20,227 nt of DNA, from NCBI GenBank assembly GCA_964548595.1, contig CAZJQO010000010.1, forward strand, positions 1 through 20,227, in the 5' to 3' direction. Position numbers and translations under genes: made by a program. The notes under the pieces were generated by a model. It saw nothing but the letters and a program-made list of their open reading frames with translations, was not told the DNA's origin and did no database searches. Source of the DNA: JAJYVH01 sp964548595 (GTDB lineage: Archaea; Micrarchaeota; Micrarchaeia; Micrarchaeales; CABMGC01). This document shows, one piece after another, positions 7,353 through 14,442 of the stretch; position 1 is the first letter of the stretch; every line of letters begins with the position of its first letter.

Positions 7353-9079
7353 TCTTGCTCATAGGGTATGCGATAACGTTCTGCGTATACGCCTCTTTCG
7401 CGCTCATGCTCGCTTTCCTGTTCCTTGAGCGCAAGGGCATAGCAGATTTGTTCCGCAAGCGCCTCAGCAGGTACTCCGTGCTCGCGATACTGCTCATACT
7501 GGCCTTCTTCCTCGTCTTCGAACTCGTTTACATGCATCCCGCGGAGCAGCTCTACTTCGACGAGAACATATACCAGAGCATAGCGCTCAACATGATGCAC
7601 AGCGGCCAGGCGCTATGGTGCCAGTTCGGCACAGGGCTTCTCAATACGTGCTACATCAACTCGCTGTATCACGACCCAGTGGGCTGGTCAGCATTCATAG
7701 CGATCGCATTTACGCTCTTCGGAGTCGGAACAGAGACTGCGTTCGCGCTGGAGCTGCTCACCGGAGTCGTCTCGGTGCTGCTCATGTTCTTCCTAGCGAG
7801 CCTGCTGTCTGAAAGGAAGGAGTTTCCTGTGCTTGCTTCGCTCTCACTGGCGATGATGCCGCTGCTTGCGATCTGGGCAAGGACGCAGGCCGACGCAGAT
7901 CTGCCTTTCATGATGCTCGTGATCGTTTCCTTCCTGCTCTTCGTAATATTCACCAAAAGGAGGAGCTTCAACTCCCTTGCCGCTTTCAGCTTCAGCGTTG
8001 TTTTAATAAGCTACATGCGCACCGAAGCAATACTGCTCGTGCCTGTCTTCCTGGTTCTGCTCTTCACCTTCAGCGACGAGGGAATAGCGCGCACTCTAAG
8101 GAAAAACGCAAGGGCAGCAATAGAAGCGCTGAAGAACAGCAGCAAGGTGCTCATCCTGCTGCTTGTCGCGCTTCTGCTCATAGTGACGCAGGTATATTAC
8201 ATAGGCACGCAGCTCCAGAGCCCTGACTACGGCCAATCGGCGAACCAGACGGTAATCTCCTTCTCCAACTTCCAGTCGAACATAGGCATAAACCTGCTCT
8301 TCCTGGTTGGCTACTACGACAGGCTCTCCTACTATCCGGCTGTGTTCAGCTACACAATAGCGCCTCTCGCTATCCTGGGAGTGATCGCGCTCCTGCTGCG
8401 CAACAGGGCAAGGAACAGGTACGGCGTGCTCCTGCTCACTGGCACGTGGTTCCTCACATATTTCCTCTTCTACACCTCATTCTTCGCAGGCTACGCCACG
8501 TACGGGGTTGATTCCAGGTTCATGCTCCAGCTCATGCCGCCGCTTGTGCTGCTGGCATCGTTCGCGCTGCTGGGCATAGGCGATGCAGCGGTAGCGGCAG
8601 CGAAACACGTGCAGAGGCGGATCAAAGCCGCGGGCGGCAGGCTTGTCTTCTACATGGCGCTAGTTGCAGCAGTTACTGCGCTCATCGCGCTCCCGTTCGC
8701 GCTCGTGCTCAGCATTGTCACGCTGCCCATAACAAGCATGCCGCAGCAGGTTGTCATAGCGCCGGCCATGGCCAACTTCTACTCCAACTACACCGACGTG
8801 CCCAACAACTGCCTCGTATTCTCCAACACCCCGGACACCTGGTTGGAGGAGAACGTAAGCTCGATACAGCTACAGTATATCGGCAGCACAAACCAGAGCA
8901 TGAACAATACAATAAACAGCTACAGCTGCAAGGTGCTCGACTACGGCTACTGGTGCCTTGTGCCTCCTTTCTTCTGCAACGCATACATGGGCCAGTATGC
9001 GATGCGGCCGCTCATACACTACAAGGTCAACGTGAGCAACACAAGCATACAGTTCTACAGGCTACTTAACTACACCTGA
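7349..9079 (+). CDS. GT-C fold (PMT/ArnT-like) membrane glycosyltransferase
   Basis: Large polytopic protein of 576 residues with about 10-12 membrane helices spread over residues 1-465 and a soluble C-terminal tail. The first external loop has YFDENIYQSIA (Asp71-Glu72), the acidic pair that GT39/GT83-type enzymes (PMT, ArnT) use with lipid-phosphate sugar donors. This predicts transfer of a sugar from a polyprenyl-phosphate carrier outside the membrane, which the neighbouring DPM-like GT2 could supply. The TTG at 7349 overlaps the preceding TGA by 4 nt. A second TTG at 7355 is better spaced (about 7 nt) from a GGTG ribosome-binding-like run at 7344-7347, so the start may be two codons later. 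The last 18 bp overlap the convergent gene. Acceptor unknown. Confidence 0.78.
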   Translation: MILLIGYAITFCVYASFALMLAFLFLERKGIADLFRKRLSRYSVLAILLILAFFLVFELVYMHPAEQLYFDENIYQSIALNMMHSGQALWCQFGTGLLNTCYINSLYHDPVGWSAFIAIAFTLFGVGTETAFALELLTGVVSVLLMFFLASLLSERKEFPVLASLSLAMMPLLAIWARTQADADLPFMMLVIVSFLLFVIFTKRRSFNSLAAFSFSVVLISYMRTEAILLVPVFLVLLFTFSDEGIARTLRKNARAAIEALKNSSKVLILLLVALLLIVTQVYYIGTQLQSPDYGQSANQTVISFSNFQSNIGINLLFLVGYYDRLSYYPAVFSYTIAPLAILGVIALLLRNRARNRYGVLLLTGTWFLTYFLFYTSFFAGYATYGVDSRFMLQLMPPLVLLASFALLGIGDAAVAAAKHVQRRIKAAGGRLVFYMALVAAVTALIALPFALVLSIVTLPITSMPQQVVIAPAMANFYSNYTDVPNNCLVFSNTPDTWLEENVSSIQLQYIGSTNQSMNNTINSYSCKVLDYGYWCLVPPFFCNAYMGQYAMRPLIHYKVNVSNTSIQFYRLLNYT

Positions 9080-9916
9080 TTTTTTCTTCCTGCCGCGCCT
9101 GGCAACCGAGTAGATAAGGAGCACAACCACCGCCGCTATTATCGCCACCATCCCGTAGAGCAGCAGCGAGGGAGTGCGTTGCGCAGCCGCAGGAGGCGTC
9201 TGCTGTCCTGCTACCGCAAGCGTGAATATGCTCAGCGACCCGTATGACTCGTTGCCATAGGAATAAGTGGCGAAGGCTCCCGCGCCATAGCCGAGCTGGA
9301 GCGAAGGCGGGAACGAGACGCTGAAAGTGAGATTCTCCGATTGGTACTGGGCCAGCGATACGCTGTATGAGCTCTGGGTCCCCTTGTTGTACGTGAATGC
9401 GGGGGAGAGGGCGAGGAAGACGTTTGCTGTAACAGGCGCTCCTGCATTAAACACAGTCACATTTATAGTGCCGGTCCCGGAGCTTGACAGTTCGGGTGTT
9501 ACTGTCATTTCCAGGGACGAGTTGGTGCTTGCGTGTATGGGGAGCAGGCAGGGGAACACGGTACTGAATATGGAACCGCCCTGCTCGTAAACGGCCGAAT
9601 AGTACACTGCATGGACCCCCGCTTCCTGTATGCCAGTAACGTTTACCTCTGCAGTGACGTTGGAGCCCGGAGAAAGCAGACCCATGTCAATCGAGTGCGA
9701 TGACACGTTGGCGCCTACCACAGTGGGGTTAATCACCATCTGCGCTGCTGAGACGTTGCCCGAATTTGCTATGTTGAAGGTGAGAGTGGAACTGTTGGCA
9801 GGCTGGGCTACGCAGGTGCCTGTGAGCACCACAGTTCCTGCTGAAGCTGTGAACGAGAGCATGAGCAGCGAAAGTGCAAGCAGGCCAAGATTGCCCCTTG
9901 TTATCAACCCTGGCAT
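9062..9916 (-). CDS. Secreted, C-terminally membrane-anchored protein with Ig-like repeats
   Basis: I do not recognise a named family. From the ATG at 9916 the product has 284 residues: a signal peptide (LGLLALSLLMLSFTASAG), two beta-rich, Asn/Ser/Thr-rich stretches resembling CARDB-type Ig-like domains (each with an N-x-G-x-V turn and INVTVFNAG-like strands), a proline/alanine linker, one membrane helix (YGMVAIIAAVVVLLIYSVA) and a basic RRGRKKK cytoplasmic tail. There are many N-x-S/T sequons, so it may be N-glycosylated at the cell surface. A GGAGGC ribosome-binding site at 9924-9929, 7 nt upstream, and a 1-bp gap to the agmatinase stop decide this start over an upstream TTG (9952). The two minus-strand genes probably form an operon, although no functional link is obvious. 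Confidence 0.78.
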   Translation of the reverse strand: MPGLITRGNLGLLALSLLMLSFTASAGTVVLTGTCVAQPANSSTLTFNIANSGNVSAAQMVINPTVVGANVSSHSIDMGLLSPGSNVTAEVNVTGIQEAGVHAVYYSAVYEQGGSIFSTVFPCLLPIHASTNSSLEMTVTPELSSSGTGTINVTVFNAGAPVTANVFLALSPAFTYNKGTQSSYSVSLAQYQSENLTFSVSFPPSLQLGYGAGAFATYSYGNESYGSLSIFTLAVAGQQTPPAAAQRTPSLLLYGMVAIIAAVVVLLIYSVARRGRKKKSGVVK

Positions 9917-9917
9917 G

Positions 9918-10808
9918 TCATTCGCCTCCGAGCATGAAATATCCGAGCGCAAGATAGATAAGCTTTGCAGCGAGAAAATCGGGAGCGTGCATGTAGGGTA
10001 TGGGACTGAGCTCCACGAAGTCAGCCCCGATTAGCTTCTTCTTCCTGCCGACTCCCCTGATTATACTCATCACTTCCGCGAACCTGAGCCCGTCAGGCTC
10101 CGGAGTGCCTACGCTAGGCATCTCCGCAGGGTCGAGCGCGTCGAAGTCGAACGTAAGGTAGAGCACGTCACCGGTACCCTCTGTTATCCTAGACACTATC
10201 TCGCCGGTTCCGCTTTCGCGCACATCGTCGCGCGTTATGGTCTGCTCTTTGTCCAGCGCGGCTGCTGAGATCGCATCCACGCTCCTTATTCCAACCTGCA
10301 GAATGCTTGGATAAAGCTCCTTCGCCCTTGCCATCACTGTCGCGTGAGTGTACCTGCTCCCGAAGATCTCCTGCCTGCTGTCAGTATGCGCGTCGAAATC
10401 GAGCACGCTCAGCTCCAATCCCTTCTCCTTGAAAGCCTGGAGCGCGCCGAGCGTTATCGTGTGCTCGCCGCCAAGCAGCAAAGGCATCTTGCCGTCGTCG
10501 AGCAGCAGTCCAACTTCCCTCTTTATGCCGGCAACCATGCGCTCCGGCGAGCTAAGGTCTGGCGCCATAGCCTGAAGCGTGTATATGCCGAGCTCGCTTA
10601 TGTCCTTTCCGAGCTCGTGGCTATAGAGCTCCATGTTCCTGCTCGCGTTTATTATTGCCTGAGGTGCTTCCCTTGCGCCAGCCCTGTAGGTCAGGGTTGA
10701 ATCATAGGGCACAGGAAGCACAACAACCTTCGCCTTCTCGTAGCTCTGCTCCTCCAGGCCGAAGAGGTTGTAGTCCGGCAGGGCGTTGAGCGGCATCTTG
10801 TCGCGCAT
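9918..10808 (-). CDS. speB: Agmatinase/arginase-family ureohydrolase
   Basis: Binuclear-manganese ureohydrolase, most likely agmatinase (agmatine to putrescine and urea, polyamine synthesis). Metal ligands are present in GGEHTIT, DFDAHTD and TFDFDALDPAEMPSVGTPEP, the three family signatures in the expected order. 296 residues from the ATG at 10808 is the usual length; an ATG at 10796 is also possible. The longest open frame begins with a TTG at 10832, but that codon lies inside a transposon-derived hairpin and the eight added residues are not family-like. The substrate (agmatine rather than arginine, guanidinobutyrate or similar) is inferred from similarity to archaeal agmatinases, not proven. 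The downstream gene is 1 bp away. Confidence 0.87.
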   Translation of the reverse strand: MRDKMPLNALPDYNLFGLEEQSYEKAKVVVLPVPYDSTLTYRAGAREAPQAIINASRNMELYSHELGKDISELGIYTLQAMAPDLSSPERMVAGIKREVGLLLDDGKMPLLLGGEHTITLGALQAFKEKGLELSVLDFDAHTDSRQEIFGSRYTHATVMARAKELYPSILQVGIRSVDAISAAALDKEQTITRDDVRESGTGEIVSRITEGTGDVLYLTFDFDALDPAEMPSVGTPEPDGLRFAEVMSIIRGVGRKKKLIGADFVELSPIPYMHAPDFLAAKLIYLALGYFMLGGE

Positions 10809-10818
10809 ATTTGTTACC

Positions 10819-10856
10819 GTAACCTTCTCCAACGACTAAAGTCGTGGCTTTACCTT
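10819..10856 (-). repeat. Right-end-like hairpin D upstream of the agmatinase gene
   Basis: On the minus strand: AAAGCCACGAC, loop TTTA, GTCGTTGG, then GAGAAGGTTAC, a worn version of the GAGGATGTCAC tail. It has the same apex and layout as hairpins A-C. It points into the agmatinase gene, ending 10 nt before the ATG at 10808 (22 nt before that at 10796). The reading frame across it (SHDFS) matches the tnpB frame across hairpin A (EAHGL). Confidence 0.55.
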
Positions 10857-10982
10857 TCGATTTAGAACGTTTCAAGCTTTAACTGTTTCGGCGACATCGT
10901 TTCACTGAGTTTGCCATGTTGCCGTTTCTTACGCGGTGTTTCAATCGCGCCGGAGGTGGCGTTGCTGATACCCCTATGAGGA

Positions 10983-11293
10983 GCTGGAAATCCCGATGCT
11001 TCAGCGGCGGGATGGGAGCGAGGGCGGAAAGGGCAGATGAAAATGGTTTCATGTAACGACGACAAAAAAGGATATAAATTATCATGTTGATAGGAGTACC
11101 GGCCGCAAACCCGACAGACGCAGTGAAACCCCGTATAAACGAATATCCGCGTGCACCTGTGGATGCAAAGCAGGATTGGCCGAGTGCGGATGTGGGATAG
11201 GGAGGGGCACTCCCGAATGCAAGCCTGCCAGAGGATCCATAAGGCATTCTTTGAAGCAGGAAGCCCACGCCCTTCAGGGGTGGGAGCGTGTCA
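10983..11293 (+). mobile_element. Two-hairpin IS605-derived element upstream of UbiA
   Basis: Begins with hairpin H (ATCCCGATGC, loop TTCA, GCGGCGGGAT, 10990-11013) and a following segment; together 10983-11064 align with minus-strand 3752-3671. Then come a TATA-like box (11071-11080), a 15-nt stem GGGAG/CTCCC (11200-11214) that corresponds to GGGCG/CGCCC at 300-314, and right-end hairpin C (11259-11293: CCCAC-G-CCC, loop TTCA, GGG-GTGGG, tail GAGCGTGTCA). In the frame of the tnpB tail, RAGHARSDAC aligns with REGHSRMQAC here, so 11194-11290 derives from a tnpB 3' end. No intact nuclease gene. Together with hairpin D it fills most of the 510 bp between agmatinase and UbiA; I see no other gene there. 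Confidence 0.6.
11071..11080 (+). promoter_or_regulatory. TATA-like box inside the element upstream of UbiA
   Basis: GATATAAATT preceded by a purine-rich BRE-like AAAAAAG (11064-11070). A transcript would start near 11100 and run through hairpin C into the UbiA gene. Confidence 0.45.
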
Positions 11294-11318
11294 GTGGGTT
11301 TGCCTGAAAAACGATGCG

Positions 11319-12200
11319 ATGAGCAAGATAGGCGCCGCACTCCGGCTCACTAGGATAGAGCACAGCGCGATGCTGGCGATAGCCGTGGTTGCAGCGGAGC
11401 AGCTTGCCGGGGGCTTGCCAAGCCTGCCCACGCTTGTGCTGAGCCTGACCGCTCCTGTTCTAGTAAGCATGGCTGCCTTCGCAATAAACGACTACTTTGA
11501 CATAGAAGTAGATAGGCTGAACAGGAAGGAGAGGCCGCTAGTCACAGGCGAACTGAAGCCTACTCACGCGCTCTACATAGCAGTTGCTGCTTTCATCTCT
11601 GGAATAGCTGCCAGCGCAGCCATAAACGCGTACGCGCTATCCATAACGCTGATATTTGCCGCACTCGCCGTGCTCTACAGCTACAAGCTCAAGGAGGTGC
11701 TGCTGCTCGGCAACATCTACATCGCGCTCACCATGGTGATACCCTTCATATTCGGCGCGTACGTGGTGGGCACTACTCTTGGCGCCGCCATATCGCTGAT
11801 ATGCGTGATGATCTTCGCCAGCGGCCTGGCCAGGGAGATACACGGCACAATAAGGGACTACGAAGGCGACGTGAAGGTTAGGAACACAGCTAGCCTTCCG
11901 CGCGCAGTCGGGCTCGGCGCGGCAGCATACGGCGCCATGCTCCTGTATTTTGCAGCAATAGCGATAAGCGCCTACCTCTTCGTTTCGGTAGCGCCCTTTG
12001 CAGGCAATATAATTTTCATAGCGCCGATACTGGTCAGCGATGCGCTGCTTGCTTACGTGGGCATAGCATACGCGTACAATACGCGCGGGGGAGCCGGCGC
12101 CAAAGGCTTCTTTGAAAGATCCAGGAGCGTATCGCTCGCTGCTATGTCGCTGGCTCTGCTGGCTATACTCGCCTCTGCCTTCCTTTCTCTTTATATCTGA
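11319..12200 (+). CDS. ubiA: UbiA-family prenyltransferase, probable DGGGP synthase
   Basis: Membrane prenyltransferase, most likely (S)-2,3-di-O-geranylgeranylglyceryl phosphate synthase, which adds the second isoprenoid chain in archaeal ether-lipid synthesis. First Asp-rich motif NDYFDIEVDRLNRKERPLVTG (split here as NDYFDIEVD and RPLVTG); second REIHGTIRDYEGD. About 8-9 membrane helices, 293 residues, the usual size. The ATG at 11319 begins MSKIGAALRLTRIEH, the expected family N-terminus. The frame stays open upstream to 11151, but those 56 codons come from the tnpB-derived element and should not be counted. The 3' end overlaps the convergent HIT gene by 38 bp. Other UbiA roles (menaquinone, heme) are less likely from the motifs but not excluded. 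Confidence 0.85.
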   Translation: MSKIGAALRLTRIEHSAMLAIAVVAAEQLAGGLPSLPTLVLSLTAPVLVSMAAFAINDYFDIEVDRLNRKERPLVTGELKPTHALYIAVAAFISGIAASAAINAYALSITLIFAALAVLYSYKLKEVLLLGNIYIALTMVIPFIFGAYVVGTTLGAAISLICVMIFASGLAREIHGTIRDYEGDVKVRNTASLPRAVGLGAAAYGAMLLYFAAIAISAYLFVSVAPFAGNIIFIAPILVSDALLAYVGIAYAYNTRGGAGAKGFFERSRSVSLAAMSLALLAILASAFLSLYI

Positions 12201-12618
12201 ATATTTTCCTGAGCCTCTCCAGCTCCCTGCCGACGTCCCTGGCGTAGTTGCGCCTCTCGCTCTGTATCAGGCTGTGGAAAGCCATGCTCCTGCCCTGCGT
12301 CGGGTCGCTCGCGCTCCTCGGGACGATATGCAGGTGCAGGTGCTTGACCATCATTCCTGCGTGCTCTCCGGCGTTGATTAAAACATTGTAGGAATCGGCG
12401 CCATATGCGCGCAGCAGCTTCGGCAGCACGTAGCCGAGCACGTCCCTGAGCTCCAGCAGTTCACTGTCGTTCAGCTCTGTGGTGTAGAGCACGTGCCTCT
12501 TAGGAGCTATCAGGCTGTGCCCGGGCAGCAGCGGCCTTATGTCGAGGAAGACGGTGAAGCGCTTGCTCTCATAATAAACTGGCTTGAACACGCTTTCGTC
12601 GCAGAAAGCATCGGCCAA
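12163..12618 (-). CDS. HIT-family nucleotide hydrolase/transferase
   Basis: Histidine-triad protein of 151 residues acting on nucleoside monophosphate derivatives such as AMP-lysine, Ap4A-like or similar compounds. The triad HLHLHIVPR is at about 94-102, preceded by GHSLIAPKRH and NVLINAGEHAGMMVKH, the usual HIT core. A basic tail (YKEKGRQRR) ends the protein. The start is TTG at 12618, with an AAGGT ribosome-binding-like site (12625-12629) 6 nt upstream that overlaps the TAA of the protease gene, so the genes are probably translated from one transcript. No closer ATG would keep the N-terminal strand. Substrate unknown. Confidence 0.88.
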   Translation of the reverse strand: MADAFCDESVFKPVYYESKRFTVFLDIRPLLPGHSLIAPKRHVLYTTELNDSELLELRDVLGYVLPKLLRAYGADSYNVLINAGEHAGMMVKHLHLHIVPRSASDPTQGRSMAFHSLIQSERRNYARDVGRELERLRKIFRYKEKGRQRRV

Positions 12619-12622
12619 GATA

Positions 12623-14419
12623 TTACCTTGCGCCGACCCTTCTGCCGCGCCGCTGCTTCTTGTTCCTCAGGTTGAGCGCCACGTAGAGCAGAACGACAAG
12701 CACCATAAAGAGGAGCAGCGTGTTTATGAGCAGTATGCCGCTAAGCTGCGCTATGCTCTGTTCCAGGGCCACTACCCGCTGGCTCACTGCGCCTATGCCT
12801 ATGCTTGCAGGAGCGGAGACAAATGATGCGTTGATCATGCTGTTGTCCTTTTCCAACTGGACAGCAAGCTCCGAAGTGGTGTATGCAGAGCTCGCATACG
12901 CGCTTGCGTTGGAGCCGCTGGAGAGCAGCGAATCGCGCAGGTAGAACTCGGCTTCCGAGGCGAACTGCGGAGGCCACAGGCCAACGGTAGCGTTGCCCAT
13001 GTTGGCGAGCGTGCTGGCATACAGCTGCGACTCACTCATGTTGGCCAGGCTTGGCCCGAAGACGCTGGCATACGTTGCGGAGTAGAGCGCCACGGCGTAG
13101 TTTGCGTTGCTGTATGCCTCAAGCGCCGCAGAGAGATAGATGCTGCTGCCATACGCGCGCGCGCTGTCTATGGCGCTCGCGGCATGGGCCTGCAGGCTTG
13201 ATGATGTGTTCACGTACGTGCCGTTTGACGGCGCTATGGAATAGAGCTCGTTGGCTGCCTTGCACCACCCAAGCGCGCCCGCAGTCTCGTATACAGTCTC
13301 CGCGGCCCCGTCAGCATCAACGGAAGAGTTGAGCGTCTGCTGCGCCTCGGCAAGAGTGGCTTTGGCCCAGTACATCCTGAGCTCGCCTCCGAGCACGTAC
13401 TCGTAGTTCGAGCTTGTCAGCAGCGGGGGCACCAGCGAAGAGCAGTCTGCGTATGTGTTGTTCAGCACTTCTCCAGCGCCGCTTAGTGTGAAATTGGCCT
13501 CGTTAGCCATCGTAAACGCATCTATGAAGTCAAGGAACGAGAAATCGGCTGCGGTGTAGAGGTAACCTGAACCCGCTATCTCGCTGAACAGCTTCTGGTT
13601 TGCCATCAGCTCGCTCCCGGCTCCCGCCATGCTGCCGCCTATGCCCGAGACGGTGGCGTTGGTGAAGTTTAGCGTGAAGCCCGCAAGCTCTCCGAACAGG
13701 CTGTTGTTGCAGCTGGTGCATGTGACGTTGGAGGGGCCTATGGCGGCTATGGGATACGACTGCGAGATGTTTGCCGGCAACGGGGCAACCGCCCCCTGAC
13801 CGTACGCGTATGGCAGCGCCTGCGATACGTTGGCCACCATTATCAGCGGTATGCCATTCTCCTCCTGCGCCATGTAGTAGAGAAGGTGCTCGAACGTGCC
13901 GGGGGCGGAGTAGGGCACCAGCATGTAATCCATTCCGCTCCTCTTCGCAGCCCCTACCTTGTTCAGCACGCCGCCTATCAGGCCCACGGCCCCGGAGCCT
14001 GAGATCGTGCCTGTTGCAGTGAAATCAGGCGCCAACTGCCTGTGCTGCAGGGCTGAAACAGCAAGAAGAGTGAAGACAAGGCCCGCGCTGGGCCCGGAGA
14101 CGCTTGCGTTGCCGTCCATTATAGTGTAGTTGAAATTATAATCGGACTCGCTGACTCCGAGGAACGATGAGGCGTACTGCGCCGCAGTTTCTGCAGAGTC
14201 GAGCGTGCTAGAAGCTACGCTCGATGGCCCGCCAACCGTGACCCTGCCTGTGCCGCTTGTCAGGTTTAGCGTAATCAGCGTAAGCGCTCCGGCCGTTATG
14301 TTGCTAGAGTTTGTGAGCACTGCAGGCGCGTGCAAGCTGGTTGTGTATGCACCTGCGCCCATCACCAGAAACGGAACAAGAAGCAGCAGTAGAGCTGTTT
14401 TGGGTGTTGCCATGCACAT
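12623..14419 (-). CDS. Secreted, membrane-anchored Lon-like (S16) archaeal serine protease
   Basis: Serine protease of the Lon-like S16 clan without an ATPase domain, facing the outside of the membrane. N-terminal signal peptide (ALLLLLVPFLVMGAGAY). The S16 Ser-Lys dyad is visible: Ser111 in VSGPSAG and Lys154 in GGVLNKVGAAKRSG, 43 residues apart, the same spacing as in E. coli Lon. After the protease domain come some 350 residues rich in Ala/Ser/Tyr and N-x-S/T sequons, mostly helical in appearance (repeat-like ALEAY/ALYSATYA stretches), then one C-terminal membrane helix (LLFMVLVVLLYVAL) and a basic tail. Start ATG 14419 or 14413 (MATPKT); a TATA-like box fits the second. Matches the family annotated as archaeal serine protease (COG1750-type). 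Targets unknown. Confidence 0.83.
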   Translation of the reverse strand: MCMATPKTALLLLLVPFLVMGAGAYTTSLHAPAVLTNSSNITAGALTLITLNLTSGTGRVTVGGPSSVASSTLDSAETAAQYASSFLGVSESDYNFNYTIMDGNASVSGPSAGLVFTLLAVSALQHRQLAPDFTATGTISGSGAVGLIGGVLNKVGAAKRSGMDYMLVPYSAPGTFEHLLYYMAQEENGIPLIMVANVSQALPYAYGQGAVAPLPANISQSYPIAAIGPSNVTCTSCNNSLFGELAGFTLNFTNATVSGIGGSMAGAGSELMANQKLFSEIAGSGYLYTAADFSFLDFIDAFTMANEANFTLSGAGEVLNNTYADCSSLVPPLLTSSNYEYVLGGELRMYWAKATLAEAQQTLNSSVDADGAAETVYETAGALGWCKAANELYSIAPSNGTYVNTSSSLQAHAASAIDSARAYGSSIYLSAALEAYSNANYAVALYSATYASVFGPSLANMSESQLYASTLANMGNATVGLWPPQFASEAEFYLRDSLLSSGSNASAYASSAYTTSELAVQLEKDNSMINASFVSAPASIGIGAVSQRVVALEQSIAQLSGILLINTLLLFMVLVVLLYVALNLRNKKQRRGRRVGAR

Positions 14420-14434
14420 TTTGCCACAAAAATC

Positions 14435-14442
14435 AATTTAAG
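14435..14442 (-). promoter_or_regulatory. Possible TATA-like box for the Lon-like protease gene
   Basis: CTTAAATT on the minus strand is centred 25 nt before the ATG at 14413, a leaderless spacing. It overlaps the stop codon of the EndoQ gene, so read-through from upstream is equally possible. Confidence 0.25.

Noticed and set aside
10809..10832. Upstream TTG start for agmatinase
   Set aside because: The codon lies in hairpin D and the added residues do not resemble the family.
10862..11063. tnpB-tail-like readings on both strands between agmatinase and hairpin H (minus GISNATSG..., plus FNRAGGGVADTP...)
   Set aside because: The two readings overlap on opposite strands, so at least one is chance; similarity is too weak to call either, and only the hairpins are reported.
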